Assembly (NCBI RefSeq): GCF_014297365.1
Contig: NZ_JACOQD010000001.1
Coordinates: 62,001 to 126,000, forward strand
Reading direction: 5' to 3'
From: Winogradskyella echinorum
GTDB lineage: Bacteria; Bacteroidota; Bacteroidia; Flavobacteriales; Flavobacteriaceae
DNA length: 64,000 bases
Positions 54,421 to 63,491 of this stretch are shown piece after piece; positions within the stretch are counted from its first letter, which is position 1; each line of letters begins with the position of its first letter. The translations under genes were made by a program, and so were the position numbers. Below the pieces are notes generated by a model, which saw nothing but the letters and a program-made list of their open reading frames with translations, did no database searches and was not told the origin of the DNA.

Positions 54421-55806
54421 ATGAAAAAATTATTATTATTTATCGGAGCCATTTTATTCAGTACATTATTCTATGATAAGCGTATTGGACTTAACTTATT
54501 CTTGTTTAGCATTATTACCATTAGTGTTCTTTATGTAAACAACAAAGACGATTTTAAAAATAAAAGAACCCTACTTTACGCTAGTTTGTATCTCATGACT
54601 GGTTTAGCTGTTTTTTTTCATGATTCTTTAGTCTCTGTTATCGCAAATTTTGTAACGTATTTTACTTTAATTGGTTTACTTTCCCAACATAAATCTTCAA
54701 TCTACATCAATTGGCTAAACGGCCTATATACCACAATTGCTGGTTTATTTCATCGCAATTTCACTTTTAATGAAGCTACTCAAGAGGTCGAGCCAAAAAA
54801 GAACGTAGACTACATACATTTAATTAAAATCATTTTTATTCCATCTATAATTCTAATCATATTTATAGGTTTATATCAAAACGGGAACCCTTTATTTAGT
54901 AAAATAATTGCAAGCATAGATTTAAGCTTTATAAACGTTCAATGGTTATTGTTCGCCGGATTGGGTTACTATTTATTGTCAAATATTCATAAACCTATAG
55001 AAGTTGAACCAGCTACTGAGATTGATTTAAAAACCGGAAATTCATTAAGTAAAACCAATGCATTTTCAATTCCGAAATTGAAACAAGAAAATCAATTAGG
55101 TGTTATTCTCATTTCATTATTAAATGCCTTAATTCTACTATTCCTAATTACTGATATTACTTTTTTAATTACAAATGACGATGTAAGAGCATCCGTTTTT
55201 TCGTCTCAAGTACATAGTGGTATTAATGCTTTAATAGCCTCAATTGTTATTGCCATTATTATTTTGTTATATGTTTTTAGAGGTGATATTAATTTCTACA
55301 AGGACAATAAAACATTAAAACAGCTAGCCTTTACTTGGATTATCCTAAACATCGTTTTAGTACTAAGTATTACCGCTAAAAATGGACAATACATTTACTA
55401 CTATGGCCTCACTTACAAAAGAATCGGTGTATTAGTTTACTTAACGCTTGCAGTTACTGGTCTTATAACAACATTAGTAAAAATTAATAAAATAAAAAAC
55501 ATCTGGTACTTGCTACGTTTAAATACCAAAGCTGCTTTTATAGTTTTAATTATATCTAGTACTATAAATTGGGATTACCATATTACAAATTACAATTTCA
55601 ACTACGCCAAGTCTATGGATTTTAATTATCTCATAGAACTGTCTAACAACAACACCTTTTTATTAAAAGAACAAGCAGAAACCAAAGTTTTAGGACAGGA
55701 TTCCATTAAACGTATTGAAGATAAGTATAACAAATATGTTTATGAACTGAGAACAAATTCTTGGCAAGAATTACAGTACGACAATTTAAAACTTGAAACT
55801 AAATAA
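54421..55806 (+). CDS. DUF4173/DUF4153-like polytopic membrane protein
   Basis: This 461-residue protein has about 10-12 hydrophobic segments and the DUF4173-like order: KKLLLFIGAILFSTLFYDKRIGLNLFLFSII, FVTYFTLIGLLSQHKSS, ALILLFLITDITFLITNDDVR, YYGLTYKRIGVLVYLTLAVTGLITT and YNFNYAKSMDFNYLIELSNNN. The YGLTYKR and DxNY blocks are characteristic. It probably forms a unit controlled by the adjacent winged-helix regulator. Biochemical role unknown. Downstream, several membrane genes follow with 1-base to small gaps. Confidence 0.85.
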   Translation: MKKLLLFIGAILFSTLFYDKRIGLNLFLFSIITISVLYVNNKDDFKNKRTLLYASLYLMTGLAVFFHDSLVSVIANFVTYFTLIGLLSQHKSSIYINWLNGLYTTIAGLFHRNFTFNEATQEVEPKKNVDYIHLIKIIFIPSIILIIFIGLYQNGNPLFSKIIASIDLSFINVQWLLFAGLGYYLLSNIHKPIEVEPATEIDLKTGNSLSKTNAFSIPKLKQENQLGVILISLLNALILLFLITDITFLITNDDVRASVFSSQVHSGINALIASIVIAIIILLYVFRGDINFYKDNKTLKQLAFTWIILNIVLVLSITAKNGQYIYYYGLTYKRIGVLVYLTLAVTGLITTLVKINKIKNIWYLLRLNTKAAFIVLIISSTINWDYHITNYNFNYAKSMDFNYLIELSNNNTFLLKEQAETKVLGQDSIKRIEDKYNKYVYELRTNSWQELQYDNLKLETK

Positions 55807-55807
55807 G

Positions 55808-56134
55808 ATGATAGCTTTAATATTATTTGGCATATTTTTTACAGGACTAATGACATTTGTTATTGTAAGAATTAGCATATCCTGCATGTTTTGGTCTTCA
55901 AAAAACCCAAATGACAAGCAACACATTTTTAAAGTTTATTTCCCTTATTACATCATCATTTTATCCATAATATGTATAGCATTTATTATAAAATTCAATA
56001 AGAGTCTGTTAGCTATTTACTATTTCTCTGCTGTTTACATTATAGCTTTATCAATTTGGAGAAATGAGATGAAATCTAGAATAAAAAAGAAGAAAAATTT
56101 TGCCGTTGAACCAAATCAATCCCATCTACCATGA
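55808..56134 (+). CDS. Small membrane protein of unknown function
   Basis: This 108-residue protein starts at MIALILFGIFFTGLMTFVIV, one base after the previous stop. It has about three hydrophobic segments (ILFGIFFTGLMTFVIV, PYYIIILSIICIAFII, LAIYYFSAVYIIALSI), then a very basic end (RIKKKKNF). Its stop overlaps the next gene start by 4 bases. No family was recognised. Confidence 0.72.
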   Translation: MIALILFGIFFTGLMTFVIVRISISCMFWSSKNPNDKQHIFKVYFPYYIIILSIICIAFIIKFNKSLLAIYYFSAVYIIALSIWRNEMKSRIKKKKNFAVEPNQSHLP

Positions 56135-56649
56135 ACACCCTATTTTATAAAATAAAAGCACTAAGAAAGCAACTTATCATTTGGTTGTTTGAGCATTCGC
56201 AACGCATCTATACGTCTATGTTTAAAAAGCATAAATCTTGGAACATCACTAAAGCTGAATTATTAAAGCTACCGGAACCTACTTTTGGAAGACATCTTGG
56301 TGAATTTTTAGACAAAAATAATTTTGAATTGATCCCGAAAGTAGAACGTCACGATTGTTACCATGTGCTTTGTGGTTACAGTACAAAAGTAGAAGATGAA
56401 ATCGCTTTACAATGCTTTTGTTATGGCAATGGAAAACGCAGCCCATATTTATATGGAGCTATAATCCTTGGAGTTACTATTCTACCAGATTATTACAAGT
56501 ATTACTATACATCTTATAAAACAGGTAAACGAGCCAACCCTTTTCATCATTTCGATTATAAAAAACTTTTAAACGTATCTATTAAAGACCTTAGAACAGC
56601 CATTTTCTCTAAGTCTCAATTGTATAATCTCAACCTTTCCTCACTATGA
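56131..56649 (+). CDS. Coq4-family-like protein
   Basis: This 172-residue protein shows a Coq4-like metal-binding block: VERHDCYHVLCGYSTKVEDEIALQCFCYGNG (HDxxH near residue 74). Coq4 is a scaffold/decarboxylase-type factor in ubiquinone biosynthesis, yet Flavobacteriaceae normally use menaquinone, so the role must differ. It overlaps its neighbours by 4 bases on both sides, placing it in a translationally coupled run from 55808 to 57269. The N-terminus is basic and perhaps membrane-associated. The family call rests on the motif and length. Confidence 0.68.
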   Translation: MNTLFYKIKALRKQLIIWLFEHSQRIYTSMFKKHKSWNITKAELLKLPEPTFGRHLGEFLDKNNFELIPKVERHDCYHVLCGYSTKVEDEIALQCFCYGNGKRSPYLYGAIILGVTILPDYYKYYYTSYKTGKRANPFHHFDYKKLLNVSIKDLRTAIFSKSQLYNLNLSSL

Positions 56650-57269
56650 AAAAATTTAAAATTGCACTCGTACTCATTGTCCTTATATGCATTGGTGTCT
56701 TTAGCACTTACCATTGGATAAGTTATAAAACCAGCAATCTTGTTTACGATGATGTAAATACTATTCCAAAAAATAAGGTTGGTTTGGTTTTAGGTACTGG
56801 AAAATATACAGCAAACGGAACTATTAATCTGTTTTATAAATTCCGAATTGATGCAGCCGTAAAACTTTTCAATGCTGGTAAAATAGAGTACATTTTAGTG
56901 AGCGGAGATAATGGAAGAAAAGATTATGATGAACCTACTGACTTTAAAAACGATTTAATCTCCAAAGGTATTCCTGCTCACAAAATTTTCTTAGACTATG
57001 CTGGTTTTAGAACCTTAGATTCTGTAGTAAGAGCTAAAGAAATTTTTGGTCAGACTGAAGTAACGGTTATCTCTCAAAAATTTCATAATCAACGTGCTAT
57101 ATACATTGCAAATCATTTTAATATTAAAGCTGTTGGTTTTAATGCCAAAGATCCTTTGAGTGGTAGAAAGGCTCGTGCACGCGAATATTTAGCGCGCTCA
57201 AAAGCTAGTTTTGATTTAGTTTTTAATGTACAACCCAAATTTTTAGGTAACCCTATTAAAATCCAATAA
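56646..57269 (+). CDS. SanA/YdcF-like (DUF218) membrane-anchored protein
   Basis: This 207-residue protein has one N-terminal hydrophobic segment (IALVLIVLICIGVFSTYHWI) and a DUF218 domain: VGLVLGTGKYTANGTINLFYKFRIDAAVKLFNAGKIEYILVSGDNGRKDYDEP, followed by ILVSGD and FHNQRAIYIANHFNIKAVGFNA. SanA-type proteins are linked to envelope integrity and vancomycin resistance. It overlaps the previous gene by 4 bases and is followed by the DUF2809 gene after 11 bases. Confidence 0.9.
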   Translation: MKKFKIALVLIVLICIGVFSTYHWISYKTSNLVYDDVNTIPKNKVGLVLGTGKYTANGTINLFYKFRIDAAVKLFNAGKIEYILVSGDNGRKDYDEPTDFKNDLISKGIPAHKIFLDYAGFRTLDSVVRAKEIFGQTEVTVISQKFHNQRAIYIANHFNIKAVGFNAKDPLSGRKARAREYLARSKASFDLVFNVQPKFLGNPIKIQ

Positions 57270-57280
57270 CAAGATACCTC

Positions 57281-57676
57281 ATGAAACTAAAATTCAACAA
57301 AAACTATTTAGCGCTTGCACATTCGTTATTCCTAATAGAATTAGCAATCGCATTTATCATAAAAACCGGGTTTATTCGCTACACATTTGGCGATTATCTC
57401 GTGGTTATTTTACTATACGCAATTATAAGAGGATGCTCTAGCTTGAGTGTGAGGGCCTCAGCTTTTGTCGTTCTCTTTATTGCCTATAGTATAGAAGTCC
57501 TCCAACTCACTCCATTTTTAACCTACTTTAATTTAGAAAATAGTCATACAGCAAAACTCATCTTTGGCACTACATTTCACTTTAGTGATATTATAGCCTA
57601 TTCACTAGGAATCTTAACTATTTTAATAATTGAACATTATGGAAACATTACAAAAACCCATACAATCAAAGTTTAA
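57281..57676 (+). CDS. DUF2809 membrane protein
   Basis: This 131-residue protein has four hydrophobic segments. The order LFLIELAIAFIIKTGFIRYTFGDYLVVILLYAIIRG, YSIEVLQLT and HFSDIIAYSLGILTILII matches DUF2809 proteins. IRYTFGDYLVV and FHFSDIIAYSLG are its hallmark pieces. Its 3' end overlaps the DUF1361 gene in another frame. Function unknown. Confidence 0.85.
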   Translation: MKLKFNKNYLALAHSLFLIELAIAFIIKTGFIRYTFGDYLVVILLYAIIRGCSSLSVRASAFVVLFIAYSIEVLQLTPFLTYFNLENSHTAKLIFGTTFHFSDIIAYSLGILTILIIEHYGNITKTHTIKV

Positions 57677-58307
57677 AACTCTAGTTTTAGTAACTGCCAC
57701 ATTAAGTTTTAGTCTTATAATGTTAATGGTACGTATGAAACTTAATAAGTCATTCTTCTATCTTTTTTTAGTTTGGAATATCTTTTTGGCATTTATTCCA
57801 TATATAATAACAATGTATCTAAATACTAAAACCAATTTAAGTAAATTAAAACTTGGGTTTTGGTTTTTCATTTGGTTGGCTTTATTACCAAATGCACCAT
57901 ATATTGTTACGGACTTAATTCATATTAGAATTGGAAATCACACTTTATTGTGGTTAGATGTTATGGTTATTCTGTCTTTTGCTCTTAGCGGCTTACTTTT
58001 ATTTTATCTTTCTATACGAGATATGGAAAAGTTGATAGCAGTAAAATTTAAACAAATACCAATTACAACATTATCAATACTTATAATGTTTTTATGCGGT
58101 TTTGGTGTGTATTTAGGTCGGTTTTTAAGATATAACTCTTGGGAAATTATCAGTAATCCAGAAGTTTTAATTTCAGATGTTTTTAATATTATAGTTTCAC
58201 CATTTCAAAATTCTGGTGCTTGGTTATTTACATTAGGCTTTGGTGGCTTTTTGGTAGTTGGATATTTAATATTTAAGAATATAATTTATTCAAAGAATGT
58301 AACCTAA
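57639..58307 (+). CDS. DUF1361 membrane protein
   Basis: This 222-residue protein starts at the ATG of METLQKPIQS; the upstream TTG adds three codons only. It has about six hydrophobic segments and the DUF1361 blocks LVWNIFLAFIPYII, WFFIWLALLPNAPYIVTDLIHI and CGFGVYLGRFLRYNSWEI. It overlaps the DUF2809 gene by 38 bases. Role unknown; members often sit near membrane-stress genes. Confidence 0.88.
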   Translation: METLQKPIQSKFKTLVLVTATLSFSLIMLMVRMKLNKSFFYLFLVWNIFLAFIPYIITMYLNTKTNLSKLKLGFWFFIWLALLPNAPYIVTDLIHIRIGNHTLLWLDVMVILSFALSGLLLFYLSIRDMEKLIAVKFKQIPITTLSILIMFLCGFGVYLGRFLRYNSWEIISNPEVLISDVFNIIVSPFQNSGAWLFTLGFGGFLVVGYLIFKNIIYSKNVT

Positions 58308-58346
58308 AACTAAAATAATCGTCCTATTTTTAAACAAAACACAAGG

Positions 58347-59237
58347 TTGAATTATAGAATTTTAATAACATTTTGCATTTTATTTCAAACATGCTCTACA
58401 TCAAATAATAGTAGTGATGCTGACAGTTCACATTTAAAATACTTTGGTTTCGCCATAACAGATTGTGGTACCAACTATACAAATCAAGTTGATGATTTTG
58501 TGAATTTAATTGACATGTGTCCTACAGATTTAGGTAATATAGAAAGTAGAGTATCTTCAAACATCCTCGGTAATAACAAAGTACTTATTCATTTACAAGG
58601 TTTGTTTATTAATAATATTGCCGACTCAAGTTCTCCTTCTGGTTTTCGATACGAATTACTATTTAATTATGAAACTTTATTCACTGAATGGGCACAAAAC
58701 AACCAATTCCTAAACACTGATTTAGTCGCTGCTTTTGATTTTGTAGATGAACCTGCTTGGAACCAAATGAACATGGAAGATTTAGCAACGATAGCAGCTC
58801 GTATTAAACAGAGTTTCCCAGACATTCCTTTAATGGTAATTGAAGCACCAGATGTAATTAACCAATTAGAAATTACTGATGATATTGATTGGGTTGGTTT
58901 TGACCGTTACGGAACTATTGACCCAAAAAATGATACTGAATATCTAAGTCGATTAGAATTGATAAAATCTAAACGTACAAATTCAACTCAAAAGCTAGTC
59001 TTAATAATGGAGTCTCAATGGTTAGATTTCTATACTGATGCTGGTTTTGAAGAATCTATCTTAATAGATATGACAAATAGTTATTATGAGCTAGCTAAAA
59101 CAGAAGAAGATGTCATTGCTTTAATATCATATTTACTCCCAAGTGAATTTGATGCACCGGACCAAAAAGGCTATTTTGATTTATTACCACAGGTAAAAGA
59201 ATCTATTCGTAATATTGGAAACGAAATCCTTAATTAA
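58347..59237 (+). CDS. Lipoprotein with glycosidase-like TIM-barrel motifs (TTG start)
   Basis: This 296-residue protein begins at TTG; no ATG or GTG lies nearer than deep inside the sequence. The signal MNYRILITFCILFQTCS is lipoprotein-like. The mature part has alternating helix/strand units with ADSSSPSGFRYELL, LVAAFDFVDEPAWNQM (a candidate acid/base Glu) and LVLIMESQWLDF (a candidate nucleophile Glu), an arrangement seen in clan GH-A glycosidases. No named GH family was recognised. It stands next to an SDR gene facing it and ends where that gene ends. The enzyme idea is inference. Confidence 0.72.
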   Translation: MNYRILITFCILFQTCSTSNNSSDADSSHLKYFGFAITDCGTNYTNQVDDFVNLIDMCPTDLGNIESRVSSNILGNNKVLIHLQGLFINNIADSSSPSGFRYELLFNYETLFTEWAQNNQFLNTDLVAAFDFVDEPAWNQMNMEDLATIAARIKQSFPDIPLMVIEAPDVINQLEITDDIDWVGFDRYGTIDPKNDTEYLSRLELIKSKRTNSTQKLVLIMESQWLDFYTDAGFEESILIDMTNSYYELAKTEEDVIALISYLLPSEFDAPDQKGYFDLLPQVKESIRNIGNEILN

Positions 59238-60029
59238 TTAGATATCCCTATTCTTATTCTGTATTTGTCTAACAATTTTGGTCGTTCTATTACGAGTTAG
59301 CACTCTTGGTAAAATAGATAAAAACTTATTAAAAAGTCCAGGAATAGCTACAACTCTACCCTTATGCATTGCTTTGTATCCATAAACCGCAACATCTTTT
59401 GGACAAGCCATATTAAAGGTGATTTTATTGTCATTATTCCCTACAGAAACGACCTCCTGAAATGCCGTTTTTGTAGGACCAGGACATAATACGGTGGCGC
59501 TTACACCTGTTCCTTTTAATTCATTAGCAATGGCTTGTGAAAAAGATAAAATATAGGATTTAGACGCATAATACAATGCCATTAATGGACCTGGTTGAAA
59601 TGCGGCCAAAGACGATATATTTAAAATTTTACCAGAACCACGTCTTACCATATCTGGTAAAAACAGTTTTATTAAATGTGTTGTTGTTAAAATATGTAAG
59701 TGTAACATTTCAGATTCGCGCTCCCAATCTGTATCACAAAAACTACCAAACAAACCAAAACCAGCGTTATTTATAATAACATCTATTGTGGTATTATCAA
59801 TATCATTATAAATTTCTTGAGCAATATTTACAACGCTCAAATCCTTTACCATCAAAGTAATTTTAATGTTACATTGTTCTAAAATACTCGTTTTTGCTTC
59901 ATTTAATTTTTGGGAATCTATATCTATTAAAATAAGATCATAAGAATCCTTAGCTAATATTAGCGCTAACTCAAATCCTAATCCAGATGCAGCTCCAGTT
60001 ACTAAAGCAGTTTTAGTATTATTTCCCAT
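59238..60029 (-). CDS. Short-chain dehydrogenase/reductase
   Basis: This SDR has TGAASGLG (about 10-17), NNAGFG, SS in LNISSLAA and the YYASKS active site. The C-terminal RNRTTKIVRQIQ is typical of the DltE-like group of SDRs with uncertain substrates (FDR-like reductases). The start used is the third codon of a longer frame, because the MWM prefix would overlap the upstream gene more. It overlaps the saccharopine-dehydrogenase-like gene by about 11 bases and is co-transcribed with it. Confidence 0.9.
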   Translation of the reverse strand: MGNNTKTALVTGAASGLGFELALILAKDSYDLILIDIDSQKLNEAKTSILEQCNIKITLMVKDLSVVNIAQEIYNDIDNTTIDVIINNAGFGLFGSFCDTDWERESEMLHLHILTTTHLIKLFLPDMVRRGSGKILNISSLAAFQPGPLMALYYASKSYILSFSQAIANELKGTGVSATVLCPGPTKTAFQEVVSVGNNDNKITFNMACPKDVAVYGYKAMHKGRVVAIPGLFNKFLSILPRVLTRNRTTKIVRQIQNKNRDI

Positions 60030-61221
60030 CCACATAATCCTGAAGGTAACTAAATCTTTCCGTTAGTGTACCATTTTCAGTAATTCTAGCACGTTTTAAA
60101 ACTTTGTTTTCATCATTATTAAAAAAAGCAGGAATCACATGCTCTAAAAAAGTAGCACCAAATCCCTCACTAGCGTCTTTTGGTAATTCACAAGGTAAAT
60201 TATCTACGGCCATTACTGTAATTGCATCTTTTGCATCAAAAGCAGTTTCTTGTTCTGTTTGTGGATTATAACCATAAAAAGGGTCGGCAATGGTTGATGG
60301 GCGAATGGTACTCGCCACAGGTCCATCAATATCACAAGAAATATCTGCGACTAGATTAATCTTAAAATCTGGTGATTTTGCATCATTTCTTGTAAATAAA
60401 TAAGGCGCATTATTTCCGTAAAAATGACCCGCAATAAAGTAATCGGTTTCTTTAGCATAAGGCATAAAATTACTTTCGTAACCTGATGGATCTTTATAAA
60501 ACTCCCACTTATCTCCTACTTTACCATCCTTGCGTTTAGCATATTCCATTACATCCGCCATTACATAAACTGGTTCAGTAAATTGTGAGGTTAAATAAAG
60601 TGCATCACTTACTTGCTTTATTTGTAAATGATCTAATATTTCTTTTGCACCATGAGCTACTTTACCTGTACCTGTTAAAAGAATTTTAATATTAGGTAAT
60701 GTAATTTTGTCTAACTCTGCTTTTACAGCTTCTAAATCTGCCAATGTTTCAACTTTAGGTAGATTAAATAATCCATCTCTTAATCCTAAAGCTCTAAAAC
60801 CGTTGTATGCACCTACTAAACCTGCATAACGTCCAAAACCGATAAGACGCATATTATTTTCGCGGACTATAGTTTCGTGGTCAAACATTTCAATATTTTT
60901 TTCTAGCATAGCAACTAAAAGCTTCCTATTGTAGGGTTGCTTTTTAATCGTGTGCGAAAAATAAAAATATTTTTTATTCGGTATTAAATGCTCTATAGGT
61001 ACTTCCTTTACTCCAATCATAACATCTGCATCAGAGACATCATCTGTAACTGTAAACCCTAATTTAGCATATGCTTCATCAGGAAACACTCTAATATCCG
61101 AAGATTCCACAACAAATTCTGCTTCTGGAAACTGTTTTCTAGCCTCTGCTAAAGTTTCTGGAGAAAATACTACACGTCTATCTGGTGGACTTTTACGTTC
61201 TTTTATTATGGCAAATTTCAT
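60019..61221 (-). CDS. NAD(P)-dependent saccharopine dehydrogenase-like enzyme
   Basis: This 400-residue protein starts MKFAIIKERKSPPDRRVVFSPETL, like alanine and saccharopine dehydrogenases. The nucleotide-binding region is KILLTGTGKVAHGAKEIL (about 180-197). Other conserved blocks are NNMRLIGFGRYAGLVGAYNG and ADISCDIDGPVAST, with AVDNLPCELP near the C-terminus; these match the lysine-forming saccharopine dehydrogenase (LYS1-like) group in Bacteroidota. A role in lysine or related amino-acid metabolism is likely, but the substrate is not certain. Confidence 0.85.
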   Translation of the reverse strand: MKFAIIKERKSPPDRRVVFSPETLAEARKQFPEAEFVVESSDIRVFPDEAYAKLGFTVTDDVSDADVMIGVKEVPIEHLIPNKKYFYFSHTIKKQPYNRKLLVAMLEKNIEMFDHETIVRENNMRLIGFGRYAGLVGAYNGFRALGLRDGLFNLPKVETLADLEAVKAELDKITLPNIKILLTGTGKVAHGAKEILDHLQIKQVSDALYLTSQFTEPVYVMADVMEYAKRKDGKVGDKWEFYKDPSGYESNFMPYAKETDYFIAGHFYGNNAPYLFTRNDAKSPDFKINLVADISCDIDGPVASTIRPSTIADPFYGYNPQTEQETAFDAKDAITVMAVDNLPCELPKDASEGFGATFLEHVIPAFFNNDENKVLKRARITENGTLTERFSYLQDYVDGK

Positions 61222-61430
61222 GTAAGGATTATTTTAGACTGACAAAAAGAGTCAATTTATACTATGGAATAATTTTTGCACGAAAATAATTGGATTTGTT
61301 ACCATTTGCAAAGTTTTTGGTAACTTCGCCATCCTTTTCCATTGAAAAGGAATATCATTTAGTGATGAAATCTTGAAAATTATTCAGGGTTAATTCGATA
61401 CAGCAAAACTTGGTTTTGTAATCTAATTAA

Positions 61431-61824
61431 GGGGTCGACTGGTTTTGACAGCGAGATTAATTAAATGGTAAGCACGTCGTGTAATGGCATTGAAACACGT
61501 AAAAGGCTAGACCAAATTTTAAACGGCGAGAATAACTACGCTTTAGCTGCATAATCTGAATTACAGTAAGATTAAGCCTCGGCTCACTAGGTGAGCAAGC
61601 TTTATGTTCCCGAAAAGCCCTAGTCAGTGGCGTTTCTTTTAGGAGCATCGTAAAAATTGACTAAGATTAGGTAGCGCTTTGATGCCTTTTCGAGATTAAG
61701 AAGCTAAGTTGTAAGTAGGTTGTCTTTAACCAGTTTACAATCGAAAACCTAAGAATAGACTAAGCGTGTAGAAAGCTCTTTGGTTACTTGTTTGGACGAG
61801 AGTTCGATTCTCTCCGACTCCACC
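61431..61824 (+). ncRNA. ssrA: Transfer-messenger RNA (tmRNA)
   Basis: The 5' end GGGGTCGACTGGTTTTGACAG is the tmRNA acceptor-stem/D-loop start, and the 3' end GTTCGATTCTCTCCGACTCC provides the T-arm and the matching acceptor strand (GGGGTCG with CGACTCC). The tag frame at 61525-61554 encodes GENNYALAA followed by a stop, the tag found in Bacteroidota. The mature molecule of about 394 nt ends near ACC; the terminal A is added after transcription. It rescues stalled ribosomes with SmpB. Antisense frames here are not genes. Confidence 0.96.
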
Positions 61825-61827
61825 TAC

Positions 61828-61866
61828 GCTCTCTGAAGCCTTGTGCGAAAGAGAGCTTTTTTTATT
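61828..61866 (+). terminator. Terminator of tmRNA
   Basis: GCTCTCT pairs with AGAGAGC around a 15-base loop, followed by eight T, then TATTTT. It lies 4 bases after the tmRNA 3' end. Confidence 0.85.
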
Positions 61867-61961
61867 TTGAATAGACATTAATTGTTAAATTCAACTTCAT
61901 TAAATAAAGCTTCGGTGGACGTGTTCACAAAATTTCATAATTTTAATTAAAATCAAACTTT

Positions 61962-62207
61962 ATGAAATTACCTTACGTTGTTTACATTTTAAAATGTTTT
62001 GACAATACATTCTATACAGGGTACACAACAAACATTGAGAACAGATTAAAAGCTCATAATAAAGGAGAAGTTCATTACACAAAATCTAGGTTACCTGTTG
62101 AGCTAATCAATCTCTTTCAATTTGAGAACAAACAAAAAACATATGATTTTGAACGCTATTTAAAAACTGGTTCAGGCATTGCTTTTAGGAATAAAAGACT
62201 AGTTTAA
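61962..62207 (+). CDS. GIY-YIG nuclease domain protein
   Basis: This 81-residue protein is a single UPF0213-type GIY-YIG domain: YVVYILKCFDNTFYTGYTTNIENRLKAHNKG, with the usual Arg in ENRLKAH and Glu in FERYLKTGSG. It retains both catalytic positions, though YTG replaces YIG. Such solo domains are common in Flavobacteriaceae; substrate unknown. A hairpin-like GTGGACGTGTTCAC element lies about 43 bases before its start. Confidence 0.85.
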   Translation: MKLPYVVYILKCFDNTFYTGYTTNIENRLKAHNKGEVHYTKSRLPVELINLFQFENKQKTYDFERYLKTGSGIAFRNKRLV

Positions 62208-62319
62208 AATAGGTCCATACAATTTTAGTTTTACTGCTTTACCAGGAAGTTAATCCCCAAAACCTATATCTTTAACAATCAAAACTTAAATTGCTAACTC
62301 TTTTTGAATAAATTTCACA

Positions 62320-63285
62320 ATGAAAACATACAACTGGGGAATTATTGGCTGTGGTAATGTTACAGAACTAAAAAGCGGTCCTGCGTACCAAAAAACAAAT
62401 GGTTTTAATCTTGTAGCTGTTATGCGTAGAGATGCTGAGAAAGTTAAAGATTATGCTCATAGACATAGTGTACCTAAATTTTATACGAATGCAGATGAAC
62501 TTATAAACGATTCTGAAATTGACGCTGTTTATATTGCAACACCTCCAGATTCTCATGAGTATTACGCATTAAAGGTTGCAAAAGCAGGTAAGATTTGCTG
62601 TATTGAAAAACCTATGGCTACTTCTTATGAAGCATGCGTAAACATTAACAAAGCATTTAAAGAAAAAGATTTACCTCTTTTTGTCGCTTATTACAGACGC
62701 TCTTTACCTAGATTTACAAAAATTAAATCTTGGATAAACGACAATAAAATTGGTGATATAAGGCATATCTCTTGGATTTTAAACAAACCCGCTAATTCAA
62801 TAGATTTGTCTAAAACGTATAATTGGCGTACTGATAGCGCTATTGCCTATGGTGGTTATTTTGATGATTTAGCTTCCCATGGGTTAGACTTATTTACATT
62901 TTTATTAGGAGATATTTCTGAAGCTAACGGCTTTTCTATTAACCAACAAGGTCTCTATTCTGCAATGGATGCTGTCACAGGAAACTGGATTCATAATTCT
63001 GGTATTACAGGATCTGGCAGTTGGAATTTTGGATGCGAAAAACGGGAAGACCATGTTCAAATTTTTGGCAATAAAGGAAAAATAGGGTTCTCAGTTTTTG
63101 ATGAAAACCCAATTAGCATTAACTCTAACGGTAAAATTGAAAGTTTCCATATTGAAAACCCTGAAAACATTCAAATTCACCATGTTCAGAATATAAAATC
63201 TCATTTATTAAATGAATCACTTCACCCTTCAACTGGATCAACGGCAACACATACGGCTTGGGTTATGGATCGTATATTAAAATAA
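62320..63285 (+). CDS. Gfo/Idh/MocA family oxidoreductase
   Basis: This 321-residue NAD(P)-dependent sugar oxidoreductase has the Rossmann motif WGIIGCGNVTELK (about 5-17), EIDAVYIATPPDSHEYYALKVAKAGK with CCIEKPMATS (catalytic EKP Lys), then the C-terminal domain with YNWRTDSAIAYGGYFDDLASHGLDLF (catalytic His). It probably oxidises or reduces a sugar or inositol-like substrate in the cytosol. It is a single gene, unrelated in position to the alginate locus. Confidence 0.93.
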   Translation: MKTYNWGIIGCGNVTELKSGPAYQKTNGFNLVAVMRRDAEKVKDYAHRHSVPKFYTNADELINDSEIDAVYIATPPDSHEYYALKVAKAGKICCIEKPMATSYEACVNINKAFKEKDLPLFVAYYRRSLPRFTKIKSWINDNKIGDIRHISWILNKPANSIDLSKTYNWRTDSAIAYGGYFDDLASHGLDLFTFLLGDISEANGFSINQQGLYSAMDAVTGNWIHNSGITGSGSWNFGCEKREDHVQIFGNKGKIGFSVFDENPISINSNGKIESFHIENPENIQIHHVQNIKSHLLNESLHPSTGSTATHTAWVMDRILK

Positions 63286-63491
63286 CACTGATTAAAAGTT
63301 TTTCTATAACTAGATTAATGTAAGAAAACCAAAAACACTACGACTATATTCATATCTTTATAAAGCATATTATTAATTAGAAAAGAAACCGAATAACTTC
63401 AATTAAAATTGATATTATAGATTTTAATGACGAGGTTGTTTCTGACCTATTTAATTAATTATTAACTCACAGAAAGAAAGGAAACAACAGT

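Noticed and set aside
61298..61350. GTTACC/GGTAAC inverted repeat and CCTTTTC/GAAAAGG hairpin before tmRNA, considered as a riboswitch or small RNA
   Set aside because: No conserved riboswitch features or clear promoter; too short to support a call.
61457..61648. Minus-strand reading frame of 63 codons
   Set aside because: It is antisense within the tmRNA and includes the tag region.
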